This document shows, in pieces, positions 50,006 through 57,949 of a DNA stretch of 64,000 bases. The DNA is from a virus: positions 21,709 through 85,708 of IMG/VR virus record IMGVR_UViG_3300036832_001295. One strand, written 5' to 3'. The position numbers and the translations under genes are program-made. The notes under the pieces are model-generated. The model saw only the letters and a program-made list of their open reading frames with translations. It was not told the origin of the DNA and did not search any database. Position 1 is the first letter of the stretch. Each line of letters starts with the position of its first letter.

Positions 50006-50698
50006 ATGAACACGACTGTCAAGCACCACTATCTCTCCGAGGGCCAGATCAAGCTGCTCACCGACATGGTGAACGAGCGCTTCGAAGCCGATGACGATGC
50101 GGGCCGCGCCCCGTTCCGCGCCGCCTGGTACGAGATCGACAACCGGGACGACTTCCAGCGGGTGCTGGACCGGCTGCACGCCATCCCGACGCTGGCCCGC
50201 CGCCAGGTCGAGGCCACCCGGCGCGACCGCCCGACCCCGGTCCGTGAACCCGGCTACTACCGCAACCCGGCCGACGGCACCCTGTACCGGATCGTGGAGC
50301 ACACCGACACCCCGAAATGGGGCAAGCCCAAGAAGGTGCTCAAAGTCGCGGTGTACTCCAAGACCGGCGGACCGCGCCGCCTGGACGTGAGCGGCAACCT
50401 GGTCAAGGGCCGCTGGCTGGACATGCGCAAGGCCGAGGGCATCCGGCTGCGCTGCGAGGTCATCCAGGCTGACTGGAAGATTGACGAGGCCGGGCTGTTG
50501 GAGTTCGCCTACGGCTTCTGCCCGCTGCACGGCGGCGGACTGACCGACGGCGTCTCGGTGGCCCTGGGCTACGGCCCGACCTGCGCGAAGAAGCATGGCC
50601 TGCCGTGGAACGAGGCCGCCGCCCGTGAGGTACTGATCGCCCAGGGCATCAATCCGGACGAGTTCCTGTCCCTGCTAGCCGGTCCGGCCGAGGGGTGA
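50006..50698 (+). CDS. DUF6011-like cysteine-signature protein
   Basis: A 230-aa protein. Helical N-terminus, basic middle (GKPKKVLKVAVYSKTGGPRR), and near residue 170-200 the signature FCPLHGGGLTDGVSVALGYGPTCAKKHG, similar to the C..C...L.D..S...GYGP.C motif of DUF6011-type actinophage proteins. Likely binds zinc; role unknown. Confidence 0.65.
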   Translation: MNTTVKHHYLSEGQIKLLTDMVNERFEADDDAGRAPFRAAWYEIDNRDDFQRVLDRLHAIPTLARRQVEATRRDRPTPVREPGYYRNPADGTLYRIVEHTDTPKWGKPKKVLKVAVYSKTGGPRRLDVSGNLVKGRWLDMRKAEGIRLRCEVIQADWKIDEAGLLEFAYGFCPLHGGGLTDGVSVALGYGPTCAKKHGLPWNEAAAREVLIAQGINPDEFLSLLAGPAEG

Positions 50699-50904
50699 GC
50701 GCGATGTCTGAGCCCACCCCCGGCGACTGCCGCAGCGAGACCGGGATCATCGTCGGGCTGGTCGACGGCATGATCGCCGCCTCCCGGGTGGTGGCCCGCT
50801 ATCTGCGCGAGAACGGTGCCCAGGCCGAGGAGATCCGTGAGGCGTTGGCCGACATCGCCGCCGACGAGGACATCGCCCTGGTGGTGGGCAGTGCCTGCCA
50901 CTGA
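50695..50904 (+). CDS. Small helical protein
   Basis: A 69-aa protein (GIIVGLVDGMIAASRVVARYL..., AEEIREALADIAADEDI). GTG 50695 overlaps the preceding stop (GTGA); ATG 50704 is an alternative with better GGGG spacing. Function unknown. Confidence 0.6.
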   Translation: MSAMSEPTPGDCRSETGIIVGLVDGMIAASRVVARYLRENGAQAEEIREALADIAADEDIALVVGSACH

Positions 50905-51895
50905 CGCCCTGGCGGTGCGCATGCAGGTCACCGAGCAGCTGGACAACACGTTGTTCCGCGGCCTGATCGACTACTACGCATCGGCCCAGCATGAGGACAA
51001 CCCAGGCAAGTGGCCGCGGGCTGCGCAGCAGTTCAACGCCGCCTCCTTCGACCGGGCGCTGCGCGGGGCTGAGACGTTCTATCTCGCCCCGGACATGCAA
51101 CTGCTGGCGATGCTGGCCGCCGAGGACTTCCCGCTCGATGAGGTGATCGTCAAGCAGGATCTGCCTGCCGAGGTGGGCTTCCTGTACCTGCCGTCGAGGT
51201 TCCGGCAGATCGAGCTACGCGGCCGGTTGATGATCATTCATGCGGTGCTGTGGGCCGGTAGCCAGTTCTGGTGCCTGACCGACCGCTACGACCCGGACGA
51301 TGAGATCTCGGCCTCGTTGCGGGAGACCGAGGGCAAGACCTCGATCCCGATCGCCCAGGTGGGCCGCTGGGATGTGAACCTGACCGGCGGCTTCCACTTC
51401 GGGGAGCCGATCCCGCAGACCATCCAGTTCCCGCAGGGGGTGCTGCCGCCGGATGCGACGGTGTCCTGGACGATGCAGGAGGGCCGTCAGACGCTGGTCA
51501 GCGACCATGCGATCGGGGTGGCCCCGACGATGGCCCCGATGCCGGTGATGCGGCTGCTGCTGGCGACCTGGCGGTTGATGCAGCAGACCTTGGCCGAGGT
51601 GAGCACCACCGAGGACCATCCGCGGGCATTTAGGCGGCGGGCGGTGCGGCACCAGGTGCCGTCCCGGGTGGTGGTGATCGCGTTGCGGCGGCGTAAGTCG
51701 CATGCCACCGGCACCGGTCCGGTGTTGACTTACCGGACGATGACCCGCGGGCATTGGAAGAACGTCTGGGTGGGACCGCTGGATGGCGGGCCGGACGTGC
51801 GGTACACGCGCCGGATCTACGTGCACGAGTACATCCGGGGTCCCGAAGGTGCCCCACTGATCATCCGCAACCGGGTCAATGCCCTCATCCGTTGA
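50891..51895 (+). CDS. Conserved actinophage protein of unknown function
   Basis: A 334-aa protein. GTG 50891 overlaps the previous gene by 14 nt; ATG 50921 is possible. The N-terminal two thirds are alpha/beta (LPAEVGFLYLPSRFRQIELRGRLM). The C-terminal 90 residues (RTMTRGHWKNVWVGP..., RRIYVHEYIRGPEGAPL..RVNAL) form a domain I recall from many uncharacterised actinobacterial phage and mobile-element proteins. Function unknown. Confidence 0.65.
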   Translation: MPATDALAVRMQVTEQLDNTLFRGLIDYYASAQHEDNPGKWPRAAQQFNAASFDRALRGAETFYLAPDMQLLAMLAAEDFPLDEVIVKQDLPAEVGFLYLPSRFRQIELRGRLMIIHAVLWAGSQFWCLTDRYDPDDEISASLRETEGKTSIPIAQVGRWDVNLTGGFHFGEPIPQTIQFPQGVLPPDATVSWTMQEGRQTLVSDHAIGVAPTMAPMPVMRLLLATWRLMQQTLAEVSTTEDHPRAFRRRAVRHQVPSRVVVIALRRRKSHATGTGPVLTYRTMTRGHWKNVWVGPLDGGPDVRYTRRIYVHEYIRGPEGAPLIIRNRVNALIR

Positions 51896-51905
51896 CCATC
51901 AGGAT

Positions 51906-51935
51906 TTGACAACCCAGGCTCAGACCATCATACTT
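51906..51935 (+). promoter_or_regulatory. Promoter of the 51975 gene
   Basis: -35 TTGACA (51906-51911), 18-bp spacer, -10 ATACTT (51930-51935); leader CTTACTGAAACGGAGCTACCC before ATG. Confidence 0.6.
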
Positions 51936-51974
51936 GAATAGTCAGATTACGACCTTACTGAAACGGAGCTACCC

Positions 51975-52943
51975 ATGGCAAACAAGCGCACCGACAACAC
52001 CAACCTCTACCAGCCCACCGGCATCTTCCTCGACCTGACCGAGACCTATCCCAGCGAGTCGGCCCACCAGGTCTACCTGGACTGCAAGACCACCTCGGTG
52101 AACGTGCTGACCATCGAGCCGCGACCGGGCACGCTGCTCAATGCCACCTCGATGGACAAGCTGCGTGAGGAGTACGCCGCCCAGCTGGGCGAGTACCAGG
52201 CCGAACGGGAGGCCCGCCGGGTCAAGAAGGAGCAGCAGCAGGCCAAGTCCAATCAGGTACCGGTCTCGCTGGTCACGCTGGATATCGACCTGGGCACCGC
52301 CGAAGACGACTACCTGATCATTGGCCAGCACGCGACCAGCAAGACACCGCTGCTGCGCACCTTGGAGGGCAAACCGGCCAGGCTCACCCCGGACCAGCTG
52401 CGACGCAGCTACGTGCTGGACCGCCTCGATGCCACCGCCTGGATCCAGTGGCGCAACCTCAAAGCCGCCCGACAGGCTGCCATCACCGAGTTCAAGGCAC
52501 TCAACGAACGACGCCCGGAGACGATGCGGGCCCGGTTGATCCCCGGCCAGCAGTTCCGGATCAGCCATGGCTACGGCAGCAGCAGACATGTCCAGTCCGA
52601 TGACGTGACGGTGGACTGGTCCTTCGACCCGACCACCGAGACCTTCAGCACGGACTACCACGAGCGGCAGCTGACCGCCGACAACCTAGACGACCTGGGC
52701 GAAGCCCTGCTCGCGGCCTGTCACCCGGACAACGGTCAACCCGCGCTGATCGTCACCACCTTGGCCGACGGGTCACTCAGCTTCGAGCGGGGCATCTTCC
52801 AGTACCAGGGCCGCTGGGCTGGGACACGCACCACGTTCTACCTGAACACCAGCCAGGCCGAGTACGAGACGCTGTCCGCCGCCCGGGAGCAGGCCGAGAC
52901 CGCAGTAGAGATGTTCCTCGCCGAGCACAAGCTGGCAGGTTGA
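51975..52943 (+). CDS. Unknown soluble protein
   Basis: A 322-aa protein. Beta-type N-terminus (GIFLDLTETYPSESAHQVYLD), a charged coiled coil (about 60-90; LREEYAAQLGEYQAEREARRV), a middle domain ending in basic helices (DATAWIQWRNLKAARQAAI), and a C-terminal beta part (LIVTTLADGSLSFERG). No catalytic motif. Function unknown. Confidence 0.65.
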   Translation: MANKRTDNTNLYQPTGIFLDLTETYPSESAHQVYLDCKTTSVNVLTIEPRPGTLLNATSMDKLREEYAAQLGEYQAEREARRVKKEQQQAKSNQVPVSLVTLDIDLGTAEDDYLIIGQHATSKTPLLRTLEGKPARLTPDQLRRSYVLDRLDATAWIQWRNLKAARQAAITEFKALNERRPETMRARLIPGQQFRISHGYGSSRHVQSDDVTVDWSFDPTTETFSTDYHERQLTADNLDDLGEALLAACHPDNGQPALIVTTLADGSLSFERGIFQYQGRWAGTRTTFYLNTSQAEYETLSAAREQAETAVEMFLAEHKLAG

Positions 52944-52944
52944 G

Positions 52945-53070
52945 ATGCGCACCTTGCCGCCGTCACCGTTGGCCTCCGGGCTGTCCCGGGGCAGGCCGAC
53001 CCCGCCGCCGCGGGTCTCCCAGCTGACCTTATGGTGGCAGCGGGTAAGACAGGCGTGGAAACCGCTTTAG
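52945..53070 (+). CDS. 41-aa basic peptide
   Basis: A 41-aa peptide with C-terminal LWWQRVRQAWKP, coupled to the preceding stop by TGAGATG. It resembles the other tiny Trp/Arg-rich products of this window. Codon use is acceptable but evidence is weak. Confidence 0.4.
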   Translation: MRTLPPSPLASGLSRGRPTPPPRVSQLTLWWQRVRQAWKPL

Positions 53071-53227
53071 ACAACCCAAGTGGAGACTCACTTGATAGGT
53101 AGACTCCGTTCCAGCACACTGGGGCGGTACTGAGGTGGCCTGACAACCCACCTCACCAAGGTAAGGATGTCGGGGCCGGTTCCACGGGCTGGGTGGCTCC
53201 CCCGTAAATCGGCACCGCATAGCGTTT

Positions 53228-53270
53228 GGCCCCGGCAGGGCTCTCGGGTGGCTCCGTCCCTGCCGGGGCC
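53228..53270. terminator. Strong hairpin, 13-bp perfect stem
   Basis: GGCCCCGGCAGGG and CCCTGCCGGGGCC with a 17-nt loop, between the convergent operons ending at 53070 and 53332. Confidence 0.75.
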
Positions 53271-53289
53271 GATGCGTGTCCGGACATGG

Positions 53290-53328
53290 CAAGACCCCGG
53301 CCCGCCTGCACCGGGAACCGGGGTCTTG
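53290..53328. terminator. Second hairpin, 11-bp perfect stem
   Basis: CAAGACCCCGG and CCGGGGTCTTG with a 17-nt loop, directly after the minus-strand stop at 53332, so it serves the leftward unit and backs up the rightward one. Confidence 0.75.
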
Positions 53329-53331
53329 TCC

Positions 53332-53535
53332 TTACGATCTACCCAGATATCTGCCGATTGGTACGTTGAGCAGCCCGCTCAGGTGGTCGACCAATTCCCG
53401 GCGTTCGCTTAGCCAGGCTTCGAAGCAGTCCATGCACACCCACCATGTCTTGGCGGATGAACCGGGCGGTGGGTTGATGCCGACCACGGCCAGCCCGTGT
53501 TCGGGGTTGTTGGCGCATGGATCGCGATAACCCAT
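53332..53535 (-). CDS. Small zinc-knuckle protein
   Basis: A 67-aa protein with DPCANNPEHG and TWWVCMDCFEAWL, i.e. C...H...C..C, then a helix (RRELVDHLSGLL). Last gene of the leftward group. Function unknown. Confidence 0.6.
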   Translation of the reverse strand: MGYRDPCANNPEHGLAVVGINPPPGSSAKTWWVCMDCFEAWLSERRELVDHLSGLLNVPIGRYLGRS

Positions 53536-53679
53536 TTGCCCTTCTTACACTGGGCTTGGCCGACCCGGCAGGGAGTCGGCCAGACCCCCTACCGGGCCTT
53601 GTGGCATCCGTTGCAGCATCACCGGGGTGCCACTACAGGCCCGCAGCGGGATGCTGCGCCGCAGGCCCACCCCGGCAGA

Positions 53680-53871
53680 TTAGTCCGGCTCGCCCCGGCA
53701 ACGACGGTGGTAACGAGCCAGCACCCGGGCGGCTTCCGGGGCGTCCAGCAGCCGCGCCTGGGTGTCTTCGGTGAGCAGCGCGCTGCCATCTGGGTAGAAC
53801 ACCAGCTGGATACGGACCGGCTCGTCAGGACCGGGTTCGGTCCAGTAGTAGGCCTCTATGCCTAATACCAA
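53680..53871 (-). CDS. Unknown small protein (start uncertain)
   Basis: About 63 aa; the frame is open to 54045 but its upstream part overlaps the DUF6131-like gene. TTG 53871 is the most likely start, reading into the end of that gene; AGGAG is close to it. Sequence: YYWTEPGPDEPVRIQLVFYP..., then a helix (APEAARVLARYHRR). Function unknown. Confidence 0.4.
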   Translation of the reverse strand: MVLGIEAYYWTEPGPDEPVRIQLVFYPDGSALLTEDTQARLLDAPEAARVLARYHRRCRGEPD

Positions 53872-54020
53872 TATCTCCTGCCGCCGACCGGTCGGTTGTA
53901 CATCCCACCGGAAACCAGCAGGACCGCACCGAGGATGGCAAGAATCAACCCGATGATCCATAGTATCTGGATACCGAAGAGCAACCCGATAAGCAGAAGC
54001 ACCACGCCTAGTATCAACAT
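53862..54020 (-). CDS. DUF6131-like small membrane protein
   Basis: A 52-aa protein: two hydrophobic segments (LILGVVLLLIGLLFGI; LWIIGLILAILGAVLLV) ending in PVGGRRYWY. Length, topology and the GGRR-aromatic C-terminus fit the DUF6131 family of actinobacteria and their phages. Function unknown. Confidence 0.75.
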   Translation of the reverse strand: MLILGVVLLLIGLLFGIQILWIIGLILAILGAVLLVSGGMYNRPVGGRRYWY

Positions 54021-54200
54021 GCGGGAATGTTTCCCTTGTCGTCATTGAGTCCTAACTCCACTTGAAACGGTGTCACATGAAACGTCTCTCGCCGGACGCG
54101 GCCTGCCACCGGGTGGTCATCACCCAGATACCGGGAATACCTACAGCGGCGTCCACTCCCGTGCGATGCTCTGCCCATCCTGACCAGTAACGGAGGAACC

Positions 54201-54569
54201 ATGACCGATCCTGCTGCCAACCAACCGATCATCAACCAGGACGCGTTGCAGGCCAAGCTGGACCAGTTGCAGCAGGCCGCCTCGGCAGCCATCGACCAGT
54301 TGCAGCAGGCCGCCGGACAGCTGCGTGAGCACCTGCAAGGCGACGCCGACGCGCTGCGCCAGGCCGCCGATCAGGTCGCCGCCAGCATCGAGGCCGCGGT
54401 GAACAACCTGATCGCGCAGGTGTCCGACCAGGGTGGTGCAGCGACACCGCAGGCTGCCGCGGCTCCGGCCGACCCGGCCACCGCTGCGGCACCGGCTGAC
54501 CCCGCCGCGGCCCCGGCACCGGCCACCCCTACCCCGAACGCGGACCCGGACGCGCCACCCGCAGGCTAA
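54201..54569 (+). CDS. Amphipathic coiled-coil protein with Ala/Pro tail
   Basis: A 122-aa protein. Residues 14-78 form a long Gln/Ala-rich amphipathic helix with repeats (LDQLQQAASAAIDQLQQAAGQL). The C-terminal 40 residues are Ala/Pro low complexity (APADPATAAAPADPAAAP). RBS GGAGG before ATG. Lone plus-strand gene within a minus-strand region; its stop overlaps the convergent gene by 4 nt. Could coat surfaces or multimerise. Confidence 0.65.
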   Translation: MTDPAANQPIINQDALQAKLDQLQQAASAAIDQLQQAAGQLREHLQGDADALRQAADQVAASIEAAVNNLIAQVSDQGGAATPQAAAAPADPATAAAPADPAAAPAPATPTPNADPDAPPAG

Positions 54570-54811
54570 GTCTGTTCGACCTGCTCAGGCTGCGGCTCAG
54601 CCTGCTGCGGTGGCTCAGCTGGCGGCTCAGCCTCGTCCTGGACCATCTCCCGCAGGTCGGCGTTGTAACGCCGTGCGGCCCGCGAGGCCGTCTCCTGGTT
54701 CGGGAACAGGATCGGTGATTCGGCGACCACCTTGTTCTGGGTGTCCCGCCGCTTCCAATGCCAGTCCTCGCCCTGCTGCACGATCTCGATGTGGTCGGTC
54801 TTGTCTCTCAT
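54566..54811 (-). CDS. DUF1508/YegP-like small protein
   Basis: An 81-aa protein. WHWKRRDTQNKVVAESPILFPNQETASRAARRYN matches the W.W.....G.V...SE.......A......R layout of the DUF1508/YegP domain. The C-terminus is Glu/Pro/Gln-rich. Function of the family is unknown. Confidence 0.6.
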   Translation of the reverse strand: MRDKTDHIEIVQQGEDWHWKRRDTQNKVVAESPILFPNQETASRAARRYNADLREMVQDEAEPPAEPPQQAEPQPEQVEQT

Positions 54812-54827
54812 GGCCGACCAGGATAGG

Positions 54828-55052
54828 TCAGTCCACCACGGGGATGTTCTCGGCGACCTTGCTGAGAGCTTGTTCGATCGCATACAAGCCCGGTGCCACG
54901 TCCCGGAACATCTCGGTGAGCCCCTGGATGGCATGGGCGATGGCGAACAAGCCGTCGACCATGTTGACGGCCTCCAAGTTGCCACCTTCGTTGTCGAAGC
55001 TGGTCAGGTTCCGGTTCAGTGCTTCGGCGATCTCGTCGTCATCATCGGTCAT
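54828..55052 (-). CDS. Small helical protein
   Basis: A 74-aa acidic protein with two helices (LEAVNMVDGLFAIAHAIQGLTEMF; LYAIEQALSKVAENI). Overlaps the preceding gene by 11 nt. Function unknown. Confidence 0.6.
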   Translation of the reverse strand: MTDDDDEIAEALNRNLTSFDNEGGNLEAVNMVDGLFAIAHAIQGLTEMFRDVAPGLYAIEQALSKVAENIPVVD

Positions 55053-55245
55053 CGGTCCACCTCTCCGGGCGGCGGTACATGGACTGGCCCACCTCGGTGA
55101 GCCGGTGTTCGGCCAGCAGCTTGTCCAATGCGGGTCGGGCCCGGTCCGGGTCCCAACCCAGTGACGCGGCCACCCGCAGCACCGAGGTGGTCTGCCCGGG
55201 GGCCAACCAGTTCCACAGCGCCGCGGCGTCCTCGGTGACGCTCAT
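55042..55245 (-). CDS. Small winged-helix-like protein
   Basis: A 67-aa protein (TTSVLRVAASLGWDPDRARPALDKLLAEHRL, then VGQSMYRRP), reading as helix-turn-helix plus wing. Could bind DNA. Overlaps both neighbours. Confidence 0.55.
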   Translation of the reverse strand: MSVTEDAAALWNWLAPGQTTSVLRVAASLGWDPDRARPALDKLLAEHRLTEVGQSMYRRPERWTDDR

Positions 55246-56015
55246 GCCGGGGTCTTCTTGGCGGTCTTCTTGGGCAGCGGACTCACGTCGAAACCCGCCT
55301 CGACCAGGAAGTGGTCGGTGTGCAACTTGAACTGGCTGTCGTTCTTGGCGTGGATGTAGTTGGCCTTGACCCGACCGTCCTTGTTGTAGGAGGCGATCAC
55401 GTCGATCGTCTCCCGGCCAGGGTGAGTCGGCTCGTAGTGCTTCAACTCATCCCAGGCGCTGGTGAGCGGGTGGCCGTAGAAGGTATCCGTGTTCTCGTCC
55501 TTCAGGTTCTGGTCGCCGCCGTAGAAGACCAGCCCGGTGCCCTTGCCGTACTGTTCGGCGGCGTTGGAGAGCGCGGCGGCCAGCTTCGGATTCTGCTTCG
55601 CACCGGGCGCGTTCGGGTGTCTCGGCCCCGACAAGTTGTAGTGGCAGGCCAGCACGGTGACCCGGCCCAGGTCGGTGTCGAAGGAGACCCGCAGCACCCC
55701 GCGGGTCGGGTAGGAGCCTGCCTTGCCCTTGATGACCTCGGTGAAGTCGGAGTCGAACTTGGTGGCCCGCGCCGGGTCGACCGCGATCCACACGTCACCG
55801 CCGCGGTGGAAGTAGCGGTAGCCGTGCGCCTCCGCCTCCTGCTTGAAGTTGCGGGAGTCCTCCGGCTGGTTGGCTTCGGTGCCGGTCACCCACCACACCT
55901 GGCGGATCCGGGCCCGCTCGAACAGCTTGCGAGAATCGGCCAGCTGCTGCGCCGTGGTGTCGGAGTACTGCATGGACTGGTGCATCACGTCGACCCGTAC
56001 CGCCTTCGTCGCCAT
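55242..56015 (-). CDS. Endonuclease/exonuclease/phosphatase (DNase I-fold) protein
   Basis: A 257-aa protein with the landmarks of the EEP superfamily: VTGTEAN (about 45), LACHYNL (H near 125), FYGGDQN (about 168-174, the GD-N motif) and HTDHFLVEAG (about 235, the DH motif). Such proteins hydrolyse phosphodiesters or phosphomonoesters with a divalent metal. The C-terminus is Lys-rich (PKKTAKKTPA). RBS AAGGAGGAACG before ATG. Similar proteins occur in actinophages; substrate unknown. Confidence 0.7.
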   Translation of the reverse strand: MATKAVRVDVMHQSMQYSDTTAQQLADSRKLFERARIRQVWWVTGTEANQPEDSRNFKQEAEAHGYRYFHRGGDVWIAVDPARATKFDSDFTEVIKGKAGSYPTRGVLRVSFDTDLGRVTVLACHYNLSGPRHPNAPGAKQNPKLAAALSNAAEQYGKGTGLVFYGGDQNLKDENTDTFYGHPLTSAWDELKHYEPTHPGRETIDVIASYNKDGRVKANYIHAKNDSQFKLHTDHFLVEAGFDVSPLPKKTAKKTPA

Positions 56016-56039
56016 CTCGTTCCTCCTTAGTTGGTGGGT

Positions 56040-56261
56040 TCAGACATGACCGGCCACCCGGCGGCGGACCGCCTGCAACAGCACCGGGTCGAGGCCGAGC
56101 GACTCGGCCCAGATCGTCTGCCCGGCCGGGTCGTTCACGTACTCGGAATCGGGGAAGGCACCGAGCCGCCGGTCACAGTCGGCACAGCGGGCCTGCATCT
56201 CATAGCGGGACGGGTCGTAGACCAACGCGAGGGTGCGGTGCGCACAGGACGGCTCATTCAT
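56040..56261 (-). CDS. Small zinc-knuckle protein
   Basis: A 73-aa protein: SCAHRTLALVYDPSRYEMQARCADCDRRLGAF has a C.H...C..C zinc layout. ATG 56261 overlaps the preceding gene by 8 nt. Function unknown. Confidence 0.6.
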   Translation of the reverse strand: MNEPSCAHRTLALVYDPSRYEMQARCADCDRRLGAFPDSEYVNDPAGQTIWAESLGLDPVLLQAVRRRVAGHV

Positions 56262-56529
56262 CGCGGACCTGCGCCCAGATCTGGTCGGCCAACCCCTCGC
56301 CGATGACCTCGGCCAGGAAGCACTTGGCGTGGTAGTAGACGAACCAGGGCGCACCCAACGCGGTCAGCCGGACCCCCTGGTCGTCCCCGTGCAGCAGTCG
56401 GCCGCAGTGCGTGCAGAAGCTCTCCCGCGGGTTCTCGATGCGCAGCCGGGGGTCCGCACAGACCGGCGCGGGGGTCTTGGCGGAGGGCCAGGGCGCACCG
56501 AACCAGTACACGGTGCCGTCCCCGGTCAT
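56254..56529 (-). CDS. Zinc-binding protein
   Basis: A 91-aa protein with ESFCTHCGRLLHGDDQG and VYYHAKCFLAEVIG, a C..C...H..C zinc finger of LIM/treble-clef-like spacing. TGATG-coupled to the preceding gene. Function unknown. Confidence 0.65.
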   Translation of the reverse strand: MTGDGTVYWFGAPWPSAKTPAPVCADPRLRIENPRESFCTHCGRLLHGDDQGVRLTALGAPWFVYYHAKCFLAEVIGEGLADQIWAQVRDE

Positions 56530-56705
56530 CAGTAGCGCGCCCCCTGCCGCTTCTCCCAGCCCGCACAGTCGCGGCAGACGTCCCAGACGGTGCCCGGTGC
56601 GTCGCTGACCGGCTCCATCTCGGTCTTGGGCTTGTCCGCCCAGCAGATCTGACAGATGACCCGGCCGGTCATCCGGGTGTGCTCGATGGAGATGCGCGGG
56701 TCCAT
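56529..56705 (-). CDS. Small zinc ribbon
   Basis: A 58-aa protein with VICQICWADKP and WDVCRDCAGW, a paired CxxC ribbon. ATG 56705 lies 2 nt after the preceding stop; its own stop shares a base with the next ATG. Function unknown. Confidence 0.65.
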   Translation of the reverse strand: MDPRISIEHTRMTGRVICQICWADKPKTEMEPVSDAPGTVWDVCRDCAGWEKRQGARY

Positions 56706-56707
56706 GG

Positions 56708-56971
56708 TCAGTCGTCCACCGAACCGACCTTCAGCCCCAGCATGATCATGGCGTGCTGGCCCCGCTCTACCTTCATCGGCTGGTCCAGGTGGCCGCCCTG
56801 CGCGATCCCCCGACCGTCCTCGCCGAAGATCGTCATCGGGCCGGACAGGGTGCGGCGATCGGCCATCGGGCCCTCGGCCTTGATCATGACCTGGCTGTTC
56901 CGCAGGCAGATCTCGGTGATGGTGAGCGTGACACCGTCGCAGACCACCGTGCCTTTGAAGTGCGAGGCCAT
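56708..56971 (-). CDS. Unknown small protein
   Basis: An 87-aa beta-rich protein (FKGTVVCDGVTLTITEICLRN...). One nt after the preceding stop. Function unknown. Confidence 0.6.
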   Translation of the reverse strand: MASHFKGTVVCDGVTLTITEICLRNSQVMIKAEGPMADRRTLSGPMTIFGEDGRGIAQGGHLDQPMKVERGQHAMIMLGLKVGSVDD

Positions 56972-56972
56972 C

Positions 56973-57275
56973 TCAGCCCCCGCCTAAATCGGGCCGCCAC
57001 CAGTCGGGCAGTTCGCCGACCAGTGCCTTCTCCACGATCCGGTAGCGGGCCCGCATCTCCGGCTCGGCCATCTCGTCCACCTCGATCCGGCCGTCGCGGC
57101 GGTCGTAGCAGCGAAAGCGCAGCAACGGGGTGTCGCACACGTCGTAGCCGATGCAGGCCACGTCGTGGCGGCTGACGCCGTGCCGCTCGCACAGTGCGGC
57201 CAACTCGTTCATTGCTCGCTCGCTCAGGGTGATGATCGCCCAGGACGCGCTGATCCGGTCGGCGGTGACGATCAT
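56973..57275 (-). CDS. Unknown protein
   Basis: A 100-aa alpha/beta protein (LSERAMNELAALCERHGVSRH..., TPLLRFRCYDRRDGRIEVDEM). Coupled by a 4-nt overlap to the upstream gene. Function unknown. Confidence 0.6.
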   Translation of the reverse strand: MIVTADRISASWAIITLSERAMNELAALCERHGVSRHDVACIGYDVCDTPLLRFRCYDRRDGRIEVDEMAEPEMRARYRIVEKALVGELPDWWRPDLGGG

Positions 57276-57514
57276 GGCAACTCGTAGGTGGGCCAGTGCG
57301 GTTGGACCGTGTCGCCTAACGCGCCACCCCAGCTTAGGCCTGGGTCACGCCACACCCGGCTCACCTTCTGCCGGTAGCGGCCCAGCAGGTAACGCTGCAC
57401 GATGGCGTTCATCCGGGTCTCGGCGCTCTGCCAGACGGCATTCTCCTCGTCCAGGGCGCGGCGCACCCGCTCGTCGGCAATGGACTCGGCCATGGCCCGC
57501 TCCCGGTTGCTCAT
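57272..57514 (-). CDS. Unknown helical protein
   Basis: An 80-aa protein, mainly one charged helix (AMAESIADERVRRALDEENAV..., RMNAIVQRYLLGRYRQK). Overlaps both neighbours. Function unknown. Confidence 0.6.
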   Translation of the reverse strand: MSNRERAMAESIADERVRRALDEENAVWQSAETRMNAIVQRYLLGRYRQKVSRVWRDPGLSWGGALGDTVQPHWPTYELP

Positions 57515-57627
57515 GACTTGACCCGCAACGCATGACGCTGAGCCAGACGCCGGGACGGGATGGTGCGCAGACGCCAGAACCAGGCTCGCCAGCGCGGTCG
57601 CATGTGCAACACGATTCGCTTGCTCAT
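57511..57627 (-). CDS. 38-aa Trp/Arg-rich peptide
   Basis: Highly cationic peptide with RPRWRAWFWRLRTIPSRR. Start overlaps the preceding stop and its stop overlaps the next start (both ATGA), which supports translation. Composition is that of membrane-active cationic peptides or RNA-binding arms. Function unknown. Confidence 0.55.
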   Translation of the reverse strand: MSKRIVLHMRPRWRAWFWRLRTIPSRRLAQRHALRVKS

Positions 57628-57878
57628 GTCTCGTGCCCGCCCCGGTGCCCGGCGGGCAGTACGCAGCCGACGTCCGGGCACTCTATCCACTCACCACGGA
57701 AGCTGCGTCGGTCGTGCTCCTGCCAGGTCATCGTGGTGGCCGAACCAGGGAAGGCATAGTCGCGCAGCACTGCGTGGTGCGGATCGCCGAAGAGCGCCCA
57801 GTGTCGGTCGCCGTTTCCCTCGCAGTGCAGTTCGGTGTCGTTCGGGAAGGGCCGGATCTTGGCCTCGCAGCAGCTCAC
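57624..57878 (-). CDS. Unknown Cys/His-containing protein
   Basis: An 84-aa protein with MSCCEAKIRPFPND..LHCEG, a central HWALFGDPHHAVLRDYAF and a C-terminal ECPDVGCVLPAGHRGGH; the Cys/His residues suggest a metal site. Coupled to both flanking tiny peptides. Function unknown. Confidence 0.6.
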   Translation of the reverse strand: MSCCEAKIRPFPNDTELHCEGNGDRHWALFGDPHHAVLRDYAFPGSATTMTWQEHDRRSFRGEWIECPDVGCVLPAGHRGGHET

Positions 57879-57949
57879 GGGAGCCGCACCCGACCGAGGA
57901 CCCAGCGCAGTCGCCGATGGGTCAGCCTGCGGTACACGTGCCAGGTCAT
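57875..57949 (-). CDS. 24-aa Trp/Arg-rich peptide
   Basis: A very short cationic peptide (TWHVYRRLTHRRLRWVLGRV core). ATG 57949 overlaps the stop of the preceding gene in its frame-corrected reading, and its stop overlaps the next ATG. Existence is inferred from this overlap chain. Confidence 0.45.
   Translation of the reverse strand: MTWHVYRRLTHRRLRWVLGRVRLP

Noticed and set aside
53070-53227. Possible structured RNA (tRNA or tmRNA-like) in the gap after 53070
   Set aside because: No acceptor stem, anticodon arm or T-loop GTTCRA pattern could be found; only terminators downstream are clear.
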